From Desulfosporosinus sp. (GTDB lineage: Bacteria; Bacillota; Desulfitobacteriia; Desulfitobacteriales; Desulfitobacteriaceae): a stretch of DNA of 36,809 nucleotides. The DNA lies in assembly GCA_031292095.1 (NCBI GenBank), contig JARLHU010000205.1, positions 1 through 36,809 on the forward strand. Reading direction: 5' to 3'. The position numbers and the translations under genes are program-made. Of the stretch, positions 7,534 to 15,448 are shown in pieces. The stretch's first letter is position 1. Every line of letters starts with the position of its first letter. The notes under the pieces are model-generated. The model searched no databases. It had not been told where the DNA came from and saw only the letters and a program-made list of their open reading frames with translations.

Positions 7534-8691
7534 TTACCCTAACTTGATCACATTAAAGTTGTCCTCTTGTACGAACCAGACCTGTGGAAATGCTGTGGGT
7601 AGGACCCAATAGCTAATACCGCGGAGGTTGTAGTCCTTCACAAGGGTAAACTTTGCTTGAATGCTGCGAGCATCTTCAAACCAAACTTCATGTCTACGGC
7701 CCAGTTCGTCTGTATATCTAAAAAATGAGGATTGAGATAACAAGTCGTACTGAATGGGAGCGTTGTAACGAGCGGCCAACTGAATCGCGTATTGAGGACT
7801 AAAGGTGCGGGCGAACGGAGCACCCTCTACGAAAGGCAGTGTCCAATCACGAGCGTACAATGCTATGCCAAGCATGATTTTATGTTTAGGAATGACGGTG
7901 ATAGCATAATCCAATACACGCCTCACCATGTTGAGGGGAGCAATGGCCATCGGGGGACCACCTGCCCAACCCCATTCATAAGTCATGAGTATCACAAAGT
8001 CTAGGAGTTGACCGTGAATCGAATAATCGTGCGCTTTATATAAGAGACCTTTTTGAGTAGAAGATAGTTTTGGGGCTAAGGCACTTGAAACTGAATAACC
8101 TTGAGGGTGTAAGCGCTTGACTAACCGCAGGAGAAAGTGGTTATACCGTTCCCCATCTTCGGAAGGAACGTATTCAAAGTCGATATTAAGACCCCTGTAA
8201 CCTTTTGTGGTTAAAACACTCAAAAGGTTATTTACAAAAATTTCTTGTACAGAGGCATTGGTAAGAATTACATGGGCAATTTCCGAATTAAAGCCTTTGT
8301 CATCAATGTTGGCGATACTCATAAGTGGTGAAACTTTTTTTGAGCGTGCGATATTTAACACTTGAAAATCATTTAAACCTTTGAGGCTACCATCCCTATT
8401 AACCTTATAGCTGAAAGGACTTAGATAAGTTAAATCATTTCCAACTAGTTCTGTCATGCTCTGACCAGCGCTTCCGAGATTTATCAAATAGGCATTAACT
8501 TCTTTGGACGGTCTGCTTATCAGGTGATGATTAGCGAGGGGATTTGCTTGAGGGATCACAAGAGCCTGGCCAATGGCTAAAGTATCGGAAACAGATAAAC
8601 CGTTGGCCGCAACGATCTGCAGAATAGTCATCTTATAATGATTGGCAAGTGCCACCAACGTTTCGCCATTCTGTACCACGTGAATATACAT
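7534..8691 (-). CDS. LysM-GH18 glycosyl hydrolase of the SleL/YaaH type
   Basis: Probable N-acetylglucosaminidase acting on spore cortex or cell-wall peptidoglycan. Residues 2-48 are one LysM domain (YIHVVQNGETL..., ending in ALVIPQ). Residues about 62-385 are a GH18 barrel with the catalytic strand GLNIDFEYVP; the DxE pair is D171 and E173. Bacillus YaaH/SleL has two LysM repeats, so this protein is one repeat short. No signal peptide is seen, as is usual for spore-associated members. The ATG is preceded by AAGGGG nine bases upstream. Its role in germination is inferred from family only. Confidence 0.9.
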   Translation of the reverse strand: MYIHVVQNGETLVALANHYKMTILQIVAANGLSVSDTLAIGQALVIPQANPLANHHLISRPSKEVNAYLINLGSAGQSMTELVGNDLTYLSPFSYKVNRDGSLKGLNDFQVLNIARSKKVSPLMSIANIDDKGFNSEIAHVILTNASVQEIFVNNLLSVLTTKGYRGLNIDFEYVPSEDGERYNHFLLRLVKRLHPQGYSVSSALAPKLSSTQKGLLYKAHDYSIHGQLLDFVILMTYEWGWAGGPPMAIAPLNMVRRVLDYAITVIPKHKIMLGIALYARDWTLPFVEGAPFARTFSPQYAIQLAARYNAPIQYDLLSQSSFFRYTDELGRRHEVWFEDARSIQAKFTLVKDYNLRGISYWVLPTAFPQVWFVQEDNFNVIKLG

Positions 8692-8910
8692 GCCTTAATG
8701 CCCCTTTGCAGAAATATGGCTAGGATATTGGTATTCCAGACCTATTTATTTGTTACCCATATCAGATAATAATTAATTTCCGCTTTACATATCCTGCTTT
8801 TCTGGGATTGTGGAGCATTTTTTATCGTACCTAGACCCATACCCGTAGCCCTTAACCTCATCTTAACAACATCGTCATAAAATACGCAGATTTTCTATAT
8901 TATTGGAGAG

Positions 8911-8916
8911 TATAAT
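8911..8916 (+). promoter_or_regulatory. Possible -10 box before the acyltransferase-PAP2 pair
   Basis: TATAAT at 8911-8916 lies 39 bases before the TTG start of the acyltransferase gene. The matching -35 region (AGATTT) is poor, so a regulated or weak promoter is possible. The rest of the 263-bp divergent gap (8692-8954) shows no gene or strong hairpin. Confidence 0.35.
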
Positions 8917-8954
8917 TGAGAAATGAATAACCTTGAGGAAAGAGATGATTTAAG

Positions 8955-10262
8955 TTGAGTTTAAGCTTTGCGGCCAATGCAACTAAACCTAAAAGTCTAA
9001 AAGCAACTGAAAGTATTTCAAATAGACTTCCATTTTTAGATCGAACCCGTGGCCTAATTATGGTTTTTATGGCATTAGATCATGCCTTGTTCTTTTGGAG
9101 TAGTGGACGCGTTAATAATGAGGGGTTACCTCTTCTGATTAATGGTGCAGTCACTTTCAATCCGCTTGGCATCTCAAGCGCTCTAGCTCTTATTGTTATG
9201 TTTTTGTCTAGTATCTGTGCACCCGGTTTTTTCTTCATCGCCGGTTATGTACTAGCCCTATCCATTAAAAAGCGTGAAGCAAAGGGTTTTTTGAGTTCCA
9301 GTATCAACCATCATTTATGGCGTAGAGGAATGCTCCTTATCGCGTTTCAAGTGTTGATTGCTTCTCCAGCCTTTAATCTCCCTCTGCTCTTGCAAGCAAA
9401 ATCACTTTCCATCCTAACTTGGGGAACTTTTTTCTCCCTGAGCGTATTATCTACTTTTGGTATTGGGTTCTTTTTTCTTTCGTTTGGACGCCATATATCA
9501 CCTTGGAAACTTTTCGGAATAACTGGACTCCTCTATTTATTGAGCCAATTGTTTCTACCAGGCTTTACTTCGAACTATCCCTTCCATCAATCCATAGAAC
9601 AGGCTTGGCAGGCTATTCTGGTTTTACCTATTCCTTTCTCGCCAGGAGCCTTAGTGAATAATAACTTTCCCGTCATCCCTTGGCTAGTACCGTTGTCCCT
9701 TGGTTGGCTGTACGGACACACCTACTCCCAACAGCGAGGAATTGCCTACGAAGCCAGACGATTTGCTGTCTCAGGTATCAGTAGTTTGGCCCTTTTCTTT
9801 ATTCTCCGTTTCGCTGGGATAGGGGATCACCTTCTTCCGGATGGCACATTTCAAGGCTTTTTCGGCCTTTCTAAATACCCCCCGAGCCCAGACTTTTTTC
9901 TACTTTATCTCGGCGTTGTATTTTTATTGCTTTTCTTATTTTATAAGTTACCACAAACTTCAAAGATTGGCGGGGTCTTAGAGAACTTTGGTCGGGTTCC
10001 ACTTTTCTTTTACAATACTCATCTTTGGCTTTACGCCGCAATACCTGCACTACTCTCAAATTTCAATGGATTTTCTTTAACGTTTGGAGTTGCGGTTTGG
10101 TTATTAGGTTTGATGATCCTGTATCCTCTTTGTCATTGGTATTCGTCTTGGCGTTCAAATACCCGAATTCAGGTTCCGCGATCAAAATTTATTCATGGAC
10201 CAAAACTCGCTCGTCGCAAAGCTTATACAGCTAATGTACACTATTGGAAAGGAGTGAGATAA
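8955..10262 (+). CDS. HGSNAT-like (DUF1624) membrane acyltransferase
   Basis: Multi-spanning membrane protein related to heparan-alpha-glucosaminide N-acetyltransferase (DUF1624), expected to move acyl groups across or at the membrane onto an envelope sugar; the bacterial substrate is unknown. Near residue 28 it has the family motif FLDRTRGLIMVFMALDHALF, with the conserved R-G and D-H pairs. About ten hydrophobic spans follow, and it ends in a basic tail. The only start that keeps the motif and follows the in-frame stop at 8946 is TTG at 8955, with AGGAAAGAG upstream. The next gene begins 4 bp after its stop, so the two are an operon. Confidence 0.85.
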   Translation: MSLSFAANATKPKSLKATESISNRLPFLDRTRGLIMVFMALDHALFFWSSGRVNNEGLPLLINGAVTFNPLGISSALALIVMFLSSICAPGFFFIAGYVLALSIKKREAKGFLSSSINHHLWRRGMLLIAFQVLIASPAFNLPLLLQAKSLSILTWGTFFSLSVLSTFGIGFFFLSFGRHISPWKLFGITGLLYLLSQLFLPGFTSNYPFHQSIEQAWQAILVLPIPFSPGALVNNNFPVIPWLVPLSLGWLYGHTYSQQRGIAYEARRFAVSGISSLALFFILRFAGIGDHLLPDGTFQGFFGLSKYPPSPDFFLLYLGVVFLLLFLFYKLPQTSKIGGVLENFGRVPLFFYNTHLWLYAAIPALLSNFNGFSLTFGVAVWLLGLMILYPLCHWYSSWRSNTRIQVPRSKFIHGPKLARRKAYTANVHYWKGVR

Positions 10263-10266
10263 CTAC

Positions 10267-11265
10267 ATGATCTCTTCTATCGACTTTACAGCAATTAGAA
10301 CGATAGCCTGGCCAAAGAAATACTTTTTACAACTCTGCCTAATTGCTCTTGTTGTCTACGTTTTTGTTGCTCCGAACCGTTCTGCCCATTACTCCTATCT
10401 TTTACTAGTAGCGGCTTTTTGGGGAGTGCAATCTGATCGCAAACCGATTTCTTGGCAACGTTTCCTCTGGCTCGGGATCCCCTTAGTTCTTTTTCCGATC
10501 TTGATGTGGCAATATTTCCCTCCCTTTTGGAATGATGTTGTTTATTGGCAGCTCGGTACTAGGACCCACCTTTTAGACTTAGATGCTCTTTTCAAAGCAA
10601 TACCTGGTAATAGCGGCTGGATGTTTCGAGTGATCCAAACTCCATGGCTGACAAGCTATTTCCGTTGGATTTATGCTAATGGCTTTACCCTTCCCGTGCT
10701 AATACCCGTTTTTCGTTCCTTTCTAAGCAAGGATTCTATAAAAATGATGCGTTATAGTTTGTCAGCTCATGTCTTGCAATTTGTTTTAATTTTCCCCTTT
10801 TATCTCACGATTCACGTGAATGAAGTCTGGTATGTTCTCGGTCAACCCGATGGCATGGCTCGCCATCTTTCCGCAGCTGATGCGGCTGTGGCCGTAGTCA
10901 ATTGTTTTCCTTCAATGCACACTTCGATAGCCTTCGCTATGCTTTTGCTCGCTTGGAGAGAAAAGGATCAATTATTCAAATGGGTTTGGACACTTTTTTG
11001 CCTCTCGATCATTTATTCTACTCTTTATCTTGAGATTCATTGGGTAACAGATGTCATCGCAGGAATTTTCTTGGCCATAGCTGCAGTTAAACTAGGGGAC
11101 TGGATTATTGCCAACGCACCGGCTAAGGTTCTCACTTTCGTGGGTCAACTTTTCCCCCGTGGCCAACTCATCCCTCAAGGCCAACTCATCTCCCGTTACC
11201 AACTCATCCCCCGTGGCCAACTCACCTCGCGTTTTGGCAGAATCACTCAACTAAAAAGGCAATAA
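10267..11265 (+). CDS. PAP2-superfamily membrane phosphatase/phosphotransferase with repeat tail
   Basis: Integral membrane protein of the PAP2 / inositolphosphotransferase type, acting on lipid phosphates. Hydrophobic spans run from about 17 to 275. The two PAP2 motifs are FPSMHTS (about residue 217) and LEIHWVTD (about 256), supplying the catalytic histidines and the aspartate. The soluble tail from about 290 is made of five hexapeptides of the type G-Q-L-I-P-R, encoded by 18-bp DNA repeats. GGAG lies twelve bases before the ATG. It is translationally close to the acyltransferase, so the pair may build or remodel an envelope lipid or sugar. Confidence 0.87.
   Translation: MISSIDFTAIRTIAWPKKYFLQLCLIALVVYVFVAPNRSAHYSYLLLVAAFWGVQSDRKPISWQRFLWLGIPLVLFPILMWQYFPPFWNDVVYWQLGTRTHLLDLDALFKAIPGNSGWMFRVIQTPWLTSYFRWIYANGFTLPVLIPVFRSFLSKDSIKMMRYSLSAHVLQFVLIFPFYLTIHVNEVWYVLGQPDGMARHLSAADAAVAVVNCFPSMHTSIAFAMLLLAWREKDQLFKWVWTLFCLSIIYSTLYLEIHWVTDVIAGIFLAIAAVKLGDWIIANAPAKVLTFVGQLFPRGQLIPQGQLISRYQLIPRGQLTSRFGRITQLKRQ
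11143..11232 (+). repeat. Five 18-bp tandem repeats in the PAP2 gene
   Basis: Five in-frame units beginning at 11143, 11161, 11179, 11197 and 11215 follow the pattern GGCCAACTCATCCCCCGT with few changes. They encode residues 293-322 as repeats of (G/Y)QL(I/F/T)(P/S)(R/Q). Confidence 0.95.
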
Positions 11266-11300
11266 TATAATTAAGTAGCATTTTCTCCGCCTTGTTTACA

Positions 11301-11340
11301 TAAAAAATCAAGACACCACTGGTGGTGTCTTGATTTTTTA
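11301..11340. terminator. Bidirectional terminator
   Basis: Perfect 18-bp arms (11301-11318 and 11323-11340) start with TAAAAAATC and end with GATTTTTTA around a CTGG loop. It can end both the plus-strand acyltransferase-PAP2 transcript and the minus-strand 61-aa gene. Confidence 0.92.
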
Positions 11341-11378
11341 TGTTTCATATAATACCTAATAGGCATAATAAACTTTTC

Positions 11379-11564
11379 TTATTTGGACTTAGTTAAGCGT
11401 GGTAAGTCCCAGAATTCCTTCTTGAGCGGAACTTCATAAGTAATTTTAGTATATACTTCTTTGTCATAGGTTTGACCTTTTAAAAGATCAACTAAAAAAC
11501 GCTCACCATTACTTTTATTTTCAATAACTACCATACGACTGGGATTACTCTGCGGTCTTTCCAT
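11379..11564 (-). CDS. Small hypothetical protein, 61 aa
   Basis: No family recognised. A soluble, lysine-rich protein with the core MVVIENKSNGERFLVDLL that looks like a small beta-fold. The strong AAGGAG site eight bases before the ATG and a terminator 39 bp beyond the stop support a real gene. It is transcribed towards the PAP2 gene and lies 137 bp from the Spo0E-like gene. Confidence 0.65.
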   Translation of the reverse strand: MERPQSNPSRMVVIENKSNGERFLVDLLKGQTYDKEVYTKITYEVPLKKEFWDLPRLTKSK

Positions 11565-11701
11565 ATCGAAAATCTCCTTATCTTCAGTAAATGAAGTTTA
11601 TTTAATTTTTTGCCTTTGCCCTTACCTTTACTATTCTCTAAATTCGAAGCAAATTCCTTCTATTTCTCCCGAGAGAATTTCAATTATGAATAGTATTGCA
11701 C

Positions 11702-11884
11702 CTATATATCATCTTCAATCATCTTCACCCGCATTAGCCTAGCTTGATATGCATTTAAAACGACATCCAACTTTTGGCTTGCTTTAATGACTTCCGGATC
11801 TAAATACGATTTTCCCTCTTTTACTTTGATCATATCTAAGCGTAATTCTTCAATTTCTATAATTAGTTCTTCGAATTCTGACAT
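11702..11884 (-). CDS. Spo0E-family aspartyl-phosphate phosphatase
   Basis: Spo0E-like proteins dephosphorylate Spo0A~P and so hold back sporulation. The 60-residue, two-helix protein has the family signature SQKLD at 36-40, followed by VVLNAYQ, and an N-terminal helix with IEELRLDM. GGAGAG lies nine bases before the ATG. Its presence marks the host as a spore-former. The actual partner (Spo0A or another regulator) is not shown by the sequence. Confidence 0.85.
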   Translation of the reverse strand: MSEFEELIIEIEELRLDMIKVKEGKSYLDPEVIKASQKLDVVLNAYQARLMRVKMIEDDI

Positions 11885-11941
11885 TCACTATCTCTCCGTC
11901 CATAAGCCTGGAAATTTGGTCAGTAAACTGTAGCTAAAAGA

Positions 11942-11962
11942 GCCCCCTTTATAGGAGGGGGC
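11942..11962 (-). terminator. GC-rich hairpin upstream of the Spo0E-like gene
   Basis: GCCCCC and GGGGGC form a short strong stem. On the minus strand it is followed by TCTTTTAG, like a weak intrinsic terminator. No recognised minus-strand gene ends here, which hints at a short or decayed transcript upstream (12071-12260). Confidence 0.5.
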
Positions 11963-12292
11963 ATGAAGGCAACGAGTAAACCATCTATATAACTTATATT
12001 AATATAAACTTGTTTGTATTTTGTGACCTTTGTATGGAGAATATGTTAAACCTTATACTGGAAATTTCGTTCAGAGAATACTGTGTGCTATCTTTCGATG
12101 AATGCGTTCTGCCTCTTTTGTCACGTCCAACCGTTTAGCGATGATGCAATGAGTATAGATATGGTAAATTGCGCACATTGATAAAAATCCAAAACAGTGG
12201 TTATACTCTATAAAGTCACCGAAATCGTGGGGAAGCTGAAAGCTTCCCGAGCATTTGCGGATAATCCATAACTAAATGAAGAGGTGTTTTTA
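11963..12292. other. Intergenic region with little recognisable content
   Basis: It holds a 35-codon minus-strand frame at 12071-12178, open further upstream but with no ribosome site. There is also a hairpin GGGAAGCT-GAA-AGCTTCCC at 12230-12248 and a possible plus-strand promoter (TTGATA at 12178-12183, 18 bases, TATACT at 12202-12207) for the zinc-ribbon gene. No firm gene is seen. Confidence 0.5.
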
Positions 12293-12601
12293 ATGTTTAC
12301 AGACAAGGTTTTAACTTGTAGGGACTGCGGTCAGGAATTTGTTTTCTCAGCGTCAGAACAGGATTTTTTTGCAGAAAAAGGGTTTACTAACGAGCCGGGG
12401 AGATGCCCTGAATGCCGCGCCGCTAAGAAAGCACAAAACCGACCTTCCGGAGGGTACAATAACAACCGTTCAGAGCGCCAGATGTATCCAGCTGTCTGCG
12501 CTGAATGTGGAAAAGAAACGACAGTTCCTTTCCAACCTTCTGGCGATAAGCCTGTGTATTGTCGAGAATGCTTCCATCCAACTCCTCGCAACAATTGGTA
12601 A
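12293..12601 (+). CDS. Zinc-ribbon protein of the CxxC-x17-CxxC type
   Basis: A 102-residue protein with two zinc-binding modules. Cys9/Cys12 with Cys38/Cys41 form a zf-trcl-like unit (TCRDCGQEFVFS, EQDFF, GRCPECR). Cys69/Cys72 and Cys90/Cys93 form a second unit with exactly 17 residues between the pairs (CAECG ... VYCRECF). A flexible Gly/Asn/Arg linker joins them. Proteins of this kind are small, cytosolic and of unknown role, possibly nucleic-acid binding. The ATG at 12293 is chosen over GTG at 12284 because GAGGTG sits about six bases before the ATG. Confidence 0.85.
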   Translation: MFTDKVLTCRDCGQEFVFSASEQDFFAEKGFTNEPGRCPECRAAKKAQNRPSGGYNNNRSERQMYPAVCAECGKETTVPFQPSGDKPVYCRECFHPTPRNNW

Positions 12602-12647
12602 TAAAGTAAACCAAAAACCAGATCGTCCAAAAAACGATCCGGTAAAG

Positions 12648-12680
12648 AAGGACCGAAGTTGCGCCTCGGTCCTTTTATTA
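12648..12680 (+). terminator. Terminator of the zinc-ribbon gene
   Basis: AAGGACCGA (12648-12656) pairs with TCGGTCCTT (12666-12674), followed by TTATTATT. It lies 47 bp past the stop codon. Confidence 0.85.
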
Positions 12681-12692
12681 TTCACGGATATC

Positions 12693-12732
12693 ATATTGGT
12701 AGGGGCACGATGCATCGTGCCCCTACCAATAT
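12693..12732. repeat. Perfect 40-bp palindrome, REP-like element
   Basis: A perfect palindrome centred on TGCA at 12711-12714, with core GGGGCACGATGCATCGTGCCCC. It lies between the converging zinc-ribbon and msrAB genes. A degenerate copy is at 376-411. It lacks a T-run and is unlikely to be just a terminator. Confidence 0.9.
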
Positions 12733-12735
12733 TCA

Positions 12736-13701
12736 TTAAGGGAAAAACCTCAGGTATTCTCCATAGCCCTCTTTTTCAAGTTCTTCTTTGGGAATGAACC
12801 GCAGTGCAGCAGAGTTGATGCAGTAGCGTAAACCCTCCGGGGCGGGACCGTCATTGAAAACGTGACCAAGATGGGCACTGGCCTTTGAGCTCACTACTTC
12901 TGTCCTCTGCATCAAATGGCTGGAATCTAACTTTTCCCTAACGACTTCTGGCCGAAACGGTTTAGAAAAGCTGGGCCAACCACAACCCGAATCAAATTTG
13001 TCCAGAGAACTGAAAAGAGGGTCTCCAGATATTATGTCAACATAAATACCTGCTTTTTCATTATTCCAATATTCGTTCTTAAAGGGTGGTTCTGTTCCTC
13101 CCTTTTGAGTAACTTCATATTGCTGCCGTGTTAGTTGCGATCGTTTAAGCTCAAGATCTTTGTCTTTGTCTATGCACCAGTGTTCTTCAAGAAAAGCATC
13201 CCGCCCTGACCCTTGACGGTATCGACCGTATTTTGCAGGATTTTTTTTATGATAGCTTTGATGGTATTCTTCCGCAGGATAAAACGCTGTAGCAGGCAGA
13301 ATTTCCGTGACGATAGGATCCTTAAATCGACCGCTTTTCTCGAGGATCTGCTTGGATGCTTGAGCTTGGCGCTGCTGCTCCAGATTATGATAAAAAATTG
13401 CTGTTTGATAGGATTGACCTTGATCAAAAAACTGCCCCTTAGGGTTGGTTGGATCAATCTGGCGCCAGTAAATTTCCAACAACTTTTCATACGGAAAAAG
13501 TTCAGAATCAAAAGCAATCTGCACGGCCTCGTAATGCCCCGTCGCCTTAGTGCAGACATCCTCATAGGAAGGATTTTCAATAGTTCCCCCTGTATAGCCT
13601 GAGGTCACTTTTAAAATCCCCGGTAATTCCTCAAAAGGTTTCACCATGCACCAGAAACATCCTCCGGCAAAAGTAGCAAGTTGGTATTTTGTATTAACCA
13701 T
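12736..13701 (-). CDS. msrAB: Fused peptide methionine sulfoxide reductase MsrA-MsrB
   Basis: Repairs both S- and R-sulfoxides of methionine after oxidative damage. Residues about 5-160 are MsrA with GCFWC (catalytic Cys15). Residues about 190-318 are MsrB with [18 protein letters not shown] and the catalytic Cys294 in [11 protein letters not shown]. In Firmicutes MsrA is sometimes a selenoprotein; here the active residue is Cys. No signal peptide is present, so it is cytosolic. GGGAGG precedes the ATG by six bases. Length (321) is normal for the fusion. Confidence 0.96.
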   Translation of the reverse strand: MVNTKYQLATFAGGCFWCMVKPFEELPGILKVTSGYTGGTIENPSYEDVCTKATGHYEAVQIAFDSELFPYEKLLEIYWRQIDPTNPKGQFFDQGQSYQTAIFYHNLEQQRQAQASKQILEKSGRFKDPIVTEILPATAFYPAEEYHQSYHKKNPAKYGRYRQGSGRDAFLEEHWCIDKDKDLELKRSQLTRQQYEVTQKGGTEPPFKNEYWNNEKAGIYVDIISGDPLFSSLDKFDSGCGWPSFSKPFRPEVVREKLDSSHLMQRTEVVSSKASAHLGHVFNDGPAPEGLRYCINSAALRFIPKEELEKEGYGEYLRFFP

Positions 13702-13846
13702 AAATCCTCCCAGGTTCTTGATATTAAGGTTCTTCGCGAGCTCCGTCTATTCAACCTAGTTTCTCCTGTTTCTCGTAGCTCTATGACTAATTCCTAACGA
13801 ACGTTGGACATAGCCCATGAACTTATGTGTATAGTTTCTTTTGCTA

Positions 13847-14566
13847 TCAGTTATCAGTTATAATATCCTTCGTTATGGCAATATAGCCTTTTGTTGCATG
13901 TGTTCCATCGCAAAAGGGTTTATTGCGAGATTGGCCACACCGGCAGAGCGTGAGCTGATTTCTCACCGCGTACTGAGAACCGTCACACGATTCGATCGGA
14001 ATACTACCTCTTACCCAAATTGGACCGCTAACCTTTTTGTGAGGATCCTCAATAATTCCTATGGAGGTCTCATACTTTGGTTCAATAGCCTGCCCTGTCT
14101 GCTTATCCGAAACGATCAATCTGCCCGCCGGACAGTCCCAAGCTGCTTGGATTGCACTTGCACGGGATTCAGGATTATTGGAGTTCTCGGTGAGATCCCA
14201 AACTCCTCCTTCTTTGCGATGACAGAACCGGGCAAAAGCACACAATCTTTGCACATCCGCAAGAATAAGGTCGGGACCTACAGTTCTTTGAGCCTTGTCA
14301 AGAGGATTTCCTTTGTAGGCAGTTTCAGTTCCATTATAATTAATCTTTCCGTGAGTTCCGTCGCAGTAGGGACTGTTGCTCGTATGACCGCAGCTACAAA
14401 GAGCATACTGCTCCTGTTCTGGGTAACAATCGTCTTGCTCCCATCTCACTGATCGTCCTTCTTCATCAACGATGATGGTTTGCTTTGCCATGGGGATATT
14501 ACCCAACACAAGATACGGACCATCTTTAACGATTTTGATCTTGGGGGCACATTTTTCATTAGACAT
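13847..14566 (-). CDS. Protein with two CDGSH iron-sulfur motifs and a Fer4_19-like middle
   Basis: Two CDGSH-type 2Fe-2S sites are visible: Cys57, Cys59, Cys68, His72 and Cys208, Cys210, Cys219, His223, both ending in C-D-G-T-H. Between them, about 100-150, is a cysteine-containing stretch (CAFARFC ... WDCPAG) like the divergent 4Fe-4S domain often joined to CDGSH. Such proteins are thought to be redox or Fe-S carriers. The start at 14566 is chosen because GGAG lies seven bases upstream; a longer frame to 14659 has no ribosome site. 239 residues. Confidence 0.88.
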   Translation of the reverse strand: MSNEKCAPKIKIVKDGPYLVLGNIPMAKQTIIVDEEGRSVRWEQDDCYPEQEQYALCSCGHTSNSPYCDGTHGKINYNGTETAYKGNPLDKAQRTVGPDLILADVQRLCAFARFCHRKEGGVWDLTENSNNPESRASAIQAAWDCPAGRLIVSDKQTGQAIEPKYETSIGIIEDPHKKVSGPIWVRGSIPIESCDGSQYAVRNQLTLCRCGQSRNKPFCDGTHATKGYIAITKDIITDN

Positions 14567-14673
14567 AATTTTCTCCTTTTTCCCTTCTGCCACGGGACTG
14601 TATTTTAACCGATTCACACATCTCATTGTCTTTTGTACCAAATCTATTATATCACTCACTATGTAATATGATC

Positions 14674-14715
14674 AAAAATCAGCCCCAAAGATATTCATCT
14701 TTGGGGCTGATTTTT
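14674..14715. terminator. Bidirectional terminator
   Basis: Perfect 19-bp arms (14674-14692 and 14697-14715) beginning AAAAATCAGCCCC with an ATTC loop. It ends the minus-strand transcript of the 54-aa membrane protein gene. Confidence 0.9.
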
Positions 14716-14724
14716 AATTTTAAT

Positions 14725-14889
14725 TCACTTAACCCTACGCAATTGAGTCTGCCTCTCTGGTTTTGATAAGGGATACGATTTGGATATTTTTGATTTCTGT
14801 CTCTGCTCTGACTTGAGACGTCGATTTCCCGACAAATAACCAAAGAATACTACAATCCCCAATGCAATAATTATCGTCAGATACCTCAT
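14725..14889 (-). CDS. Small single-span membrane protein, 54 aa
   Basis: A frame starting at ATG 14889 encodes 54 residues. An N-terminal transmembrane helix (MRYLTIIIALGIVVFFGY) is followed by a strongly basic Arg/Lys/Gln-rich tail. AAGGGTGAG lies about five bases before the ATG, and a perfect terminator begins 10 bp after the stop. These features favour it over the overlapping 60-codon frame at 14735-14917. No family recognised. The topology would put the basic tail in the cytoplasm. Confidence 0.6.
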   Translation of the reverse strand: MRYLTIIIALGIVVFFGYLSGNRRLKSEQRQKSKISKSYPLSKPERQTQLRRVK

Positions 14890-15020
14890 ATGCACTCACC
14901 CTTCTCAACCAATACAATCAGTTCCTAAATTCAAAGGACTTGAACAACCTTCTCTGACATATCTTTTACCTTTGTATTTAAAGTATCATTCTAACCTCTA
15001 TATTGTCAATGGTAATTGGT

Positions 15021-15362
15021 TTAATCACAGTATCCTTTTTGCCGTAATTTTTTAATATGTTCTTTCAAAATGGCTTCCAAATCTATGCCATATTGCTCTT
15101 CGAGGACAAACATCATGGTGACAGCCGTCTGAGCCACATCTACCAACTCTCGGGCCACCATCTGCATGGCTTCATCTTCTTCCAAGCGTTGTCGTTCCCC
15201 ACTAAGTCCTCTAAGTTTACCTATAGCTTGAGCCAACTCACCTGATTCTTCCATGATCTTCAGTGCTGTGCTTTCCAAAGAAGGACTTAAGCGATTCAAG
15301 CGAGGGAGTGTCACGGTCTTAGAAACGTGCAGGCCTTTGCTTAATCTATAATCTGAAGTCAT
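15021..15362 (-). CDS. MazG-like nucleotide pyrophosphohydrolase
   Basis: All-alpha NTP pyrophosphohydrolase of the MazG/dUTPase superfamily, probably clearing non-canonical NTPs. Metal-binding motifs are E38-E39-S-G-E42 and E72-L-V-D75, in the usual EExxE...ExxD order. The 113-residue form starts at ATG 15362, with GGGAGG eight bases upstream; an ATG at 15380 has no ribosome site. It lies 69 bp beyond the last gene of the signalling array on the same strand and may be its own unit. Confidence 0.82.
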   Translation of the reverse strand: MTSDYRLSKGLHVSKTVTLPRLNRLSPSLESTALKIMEESGELAQAIGKLRGLSGERQRLEEDEAMQMVARELVDVAQTAVTMMFVLEEQYGIDLEAILKEHIKKLRQKGYCD

Positions 15363-15448
15363 TCTCGTAACCTCCCACATTTCTTATCCATTACTGCGTA
15401 TCAACTATTATAACATTTCTTGGCCGAGATCACACTCAAGGAGGTTAC

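Noticed and set aside
12071..12178. Minus-strand 35-codon frame (start MCAIYHIYTH), open further upstream
   Set aside because: No ribosome site and no start codon upstream of the open part. The peptide looks protein-like but could be chance or a decayed gene; the nearby hairpin at 11942-11962 is the only support.
12284..12292. GTG start of the zinc-ribbon gene
   Set aside because: The GTG lies within the ribosome site of the ATG at 12293.
14735..14917. 60-codon minus-strand frame over the 54-aa membrane protein gene
   Set aside because: Lacks a clear ribosome site and shows no domain-like pattern. The overlapping frame with a transmembrane helix and basic tail fits better.
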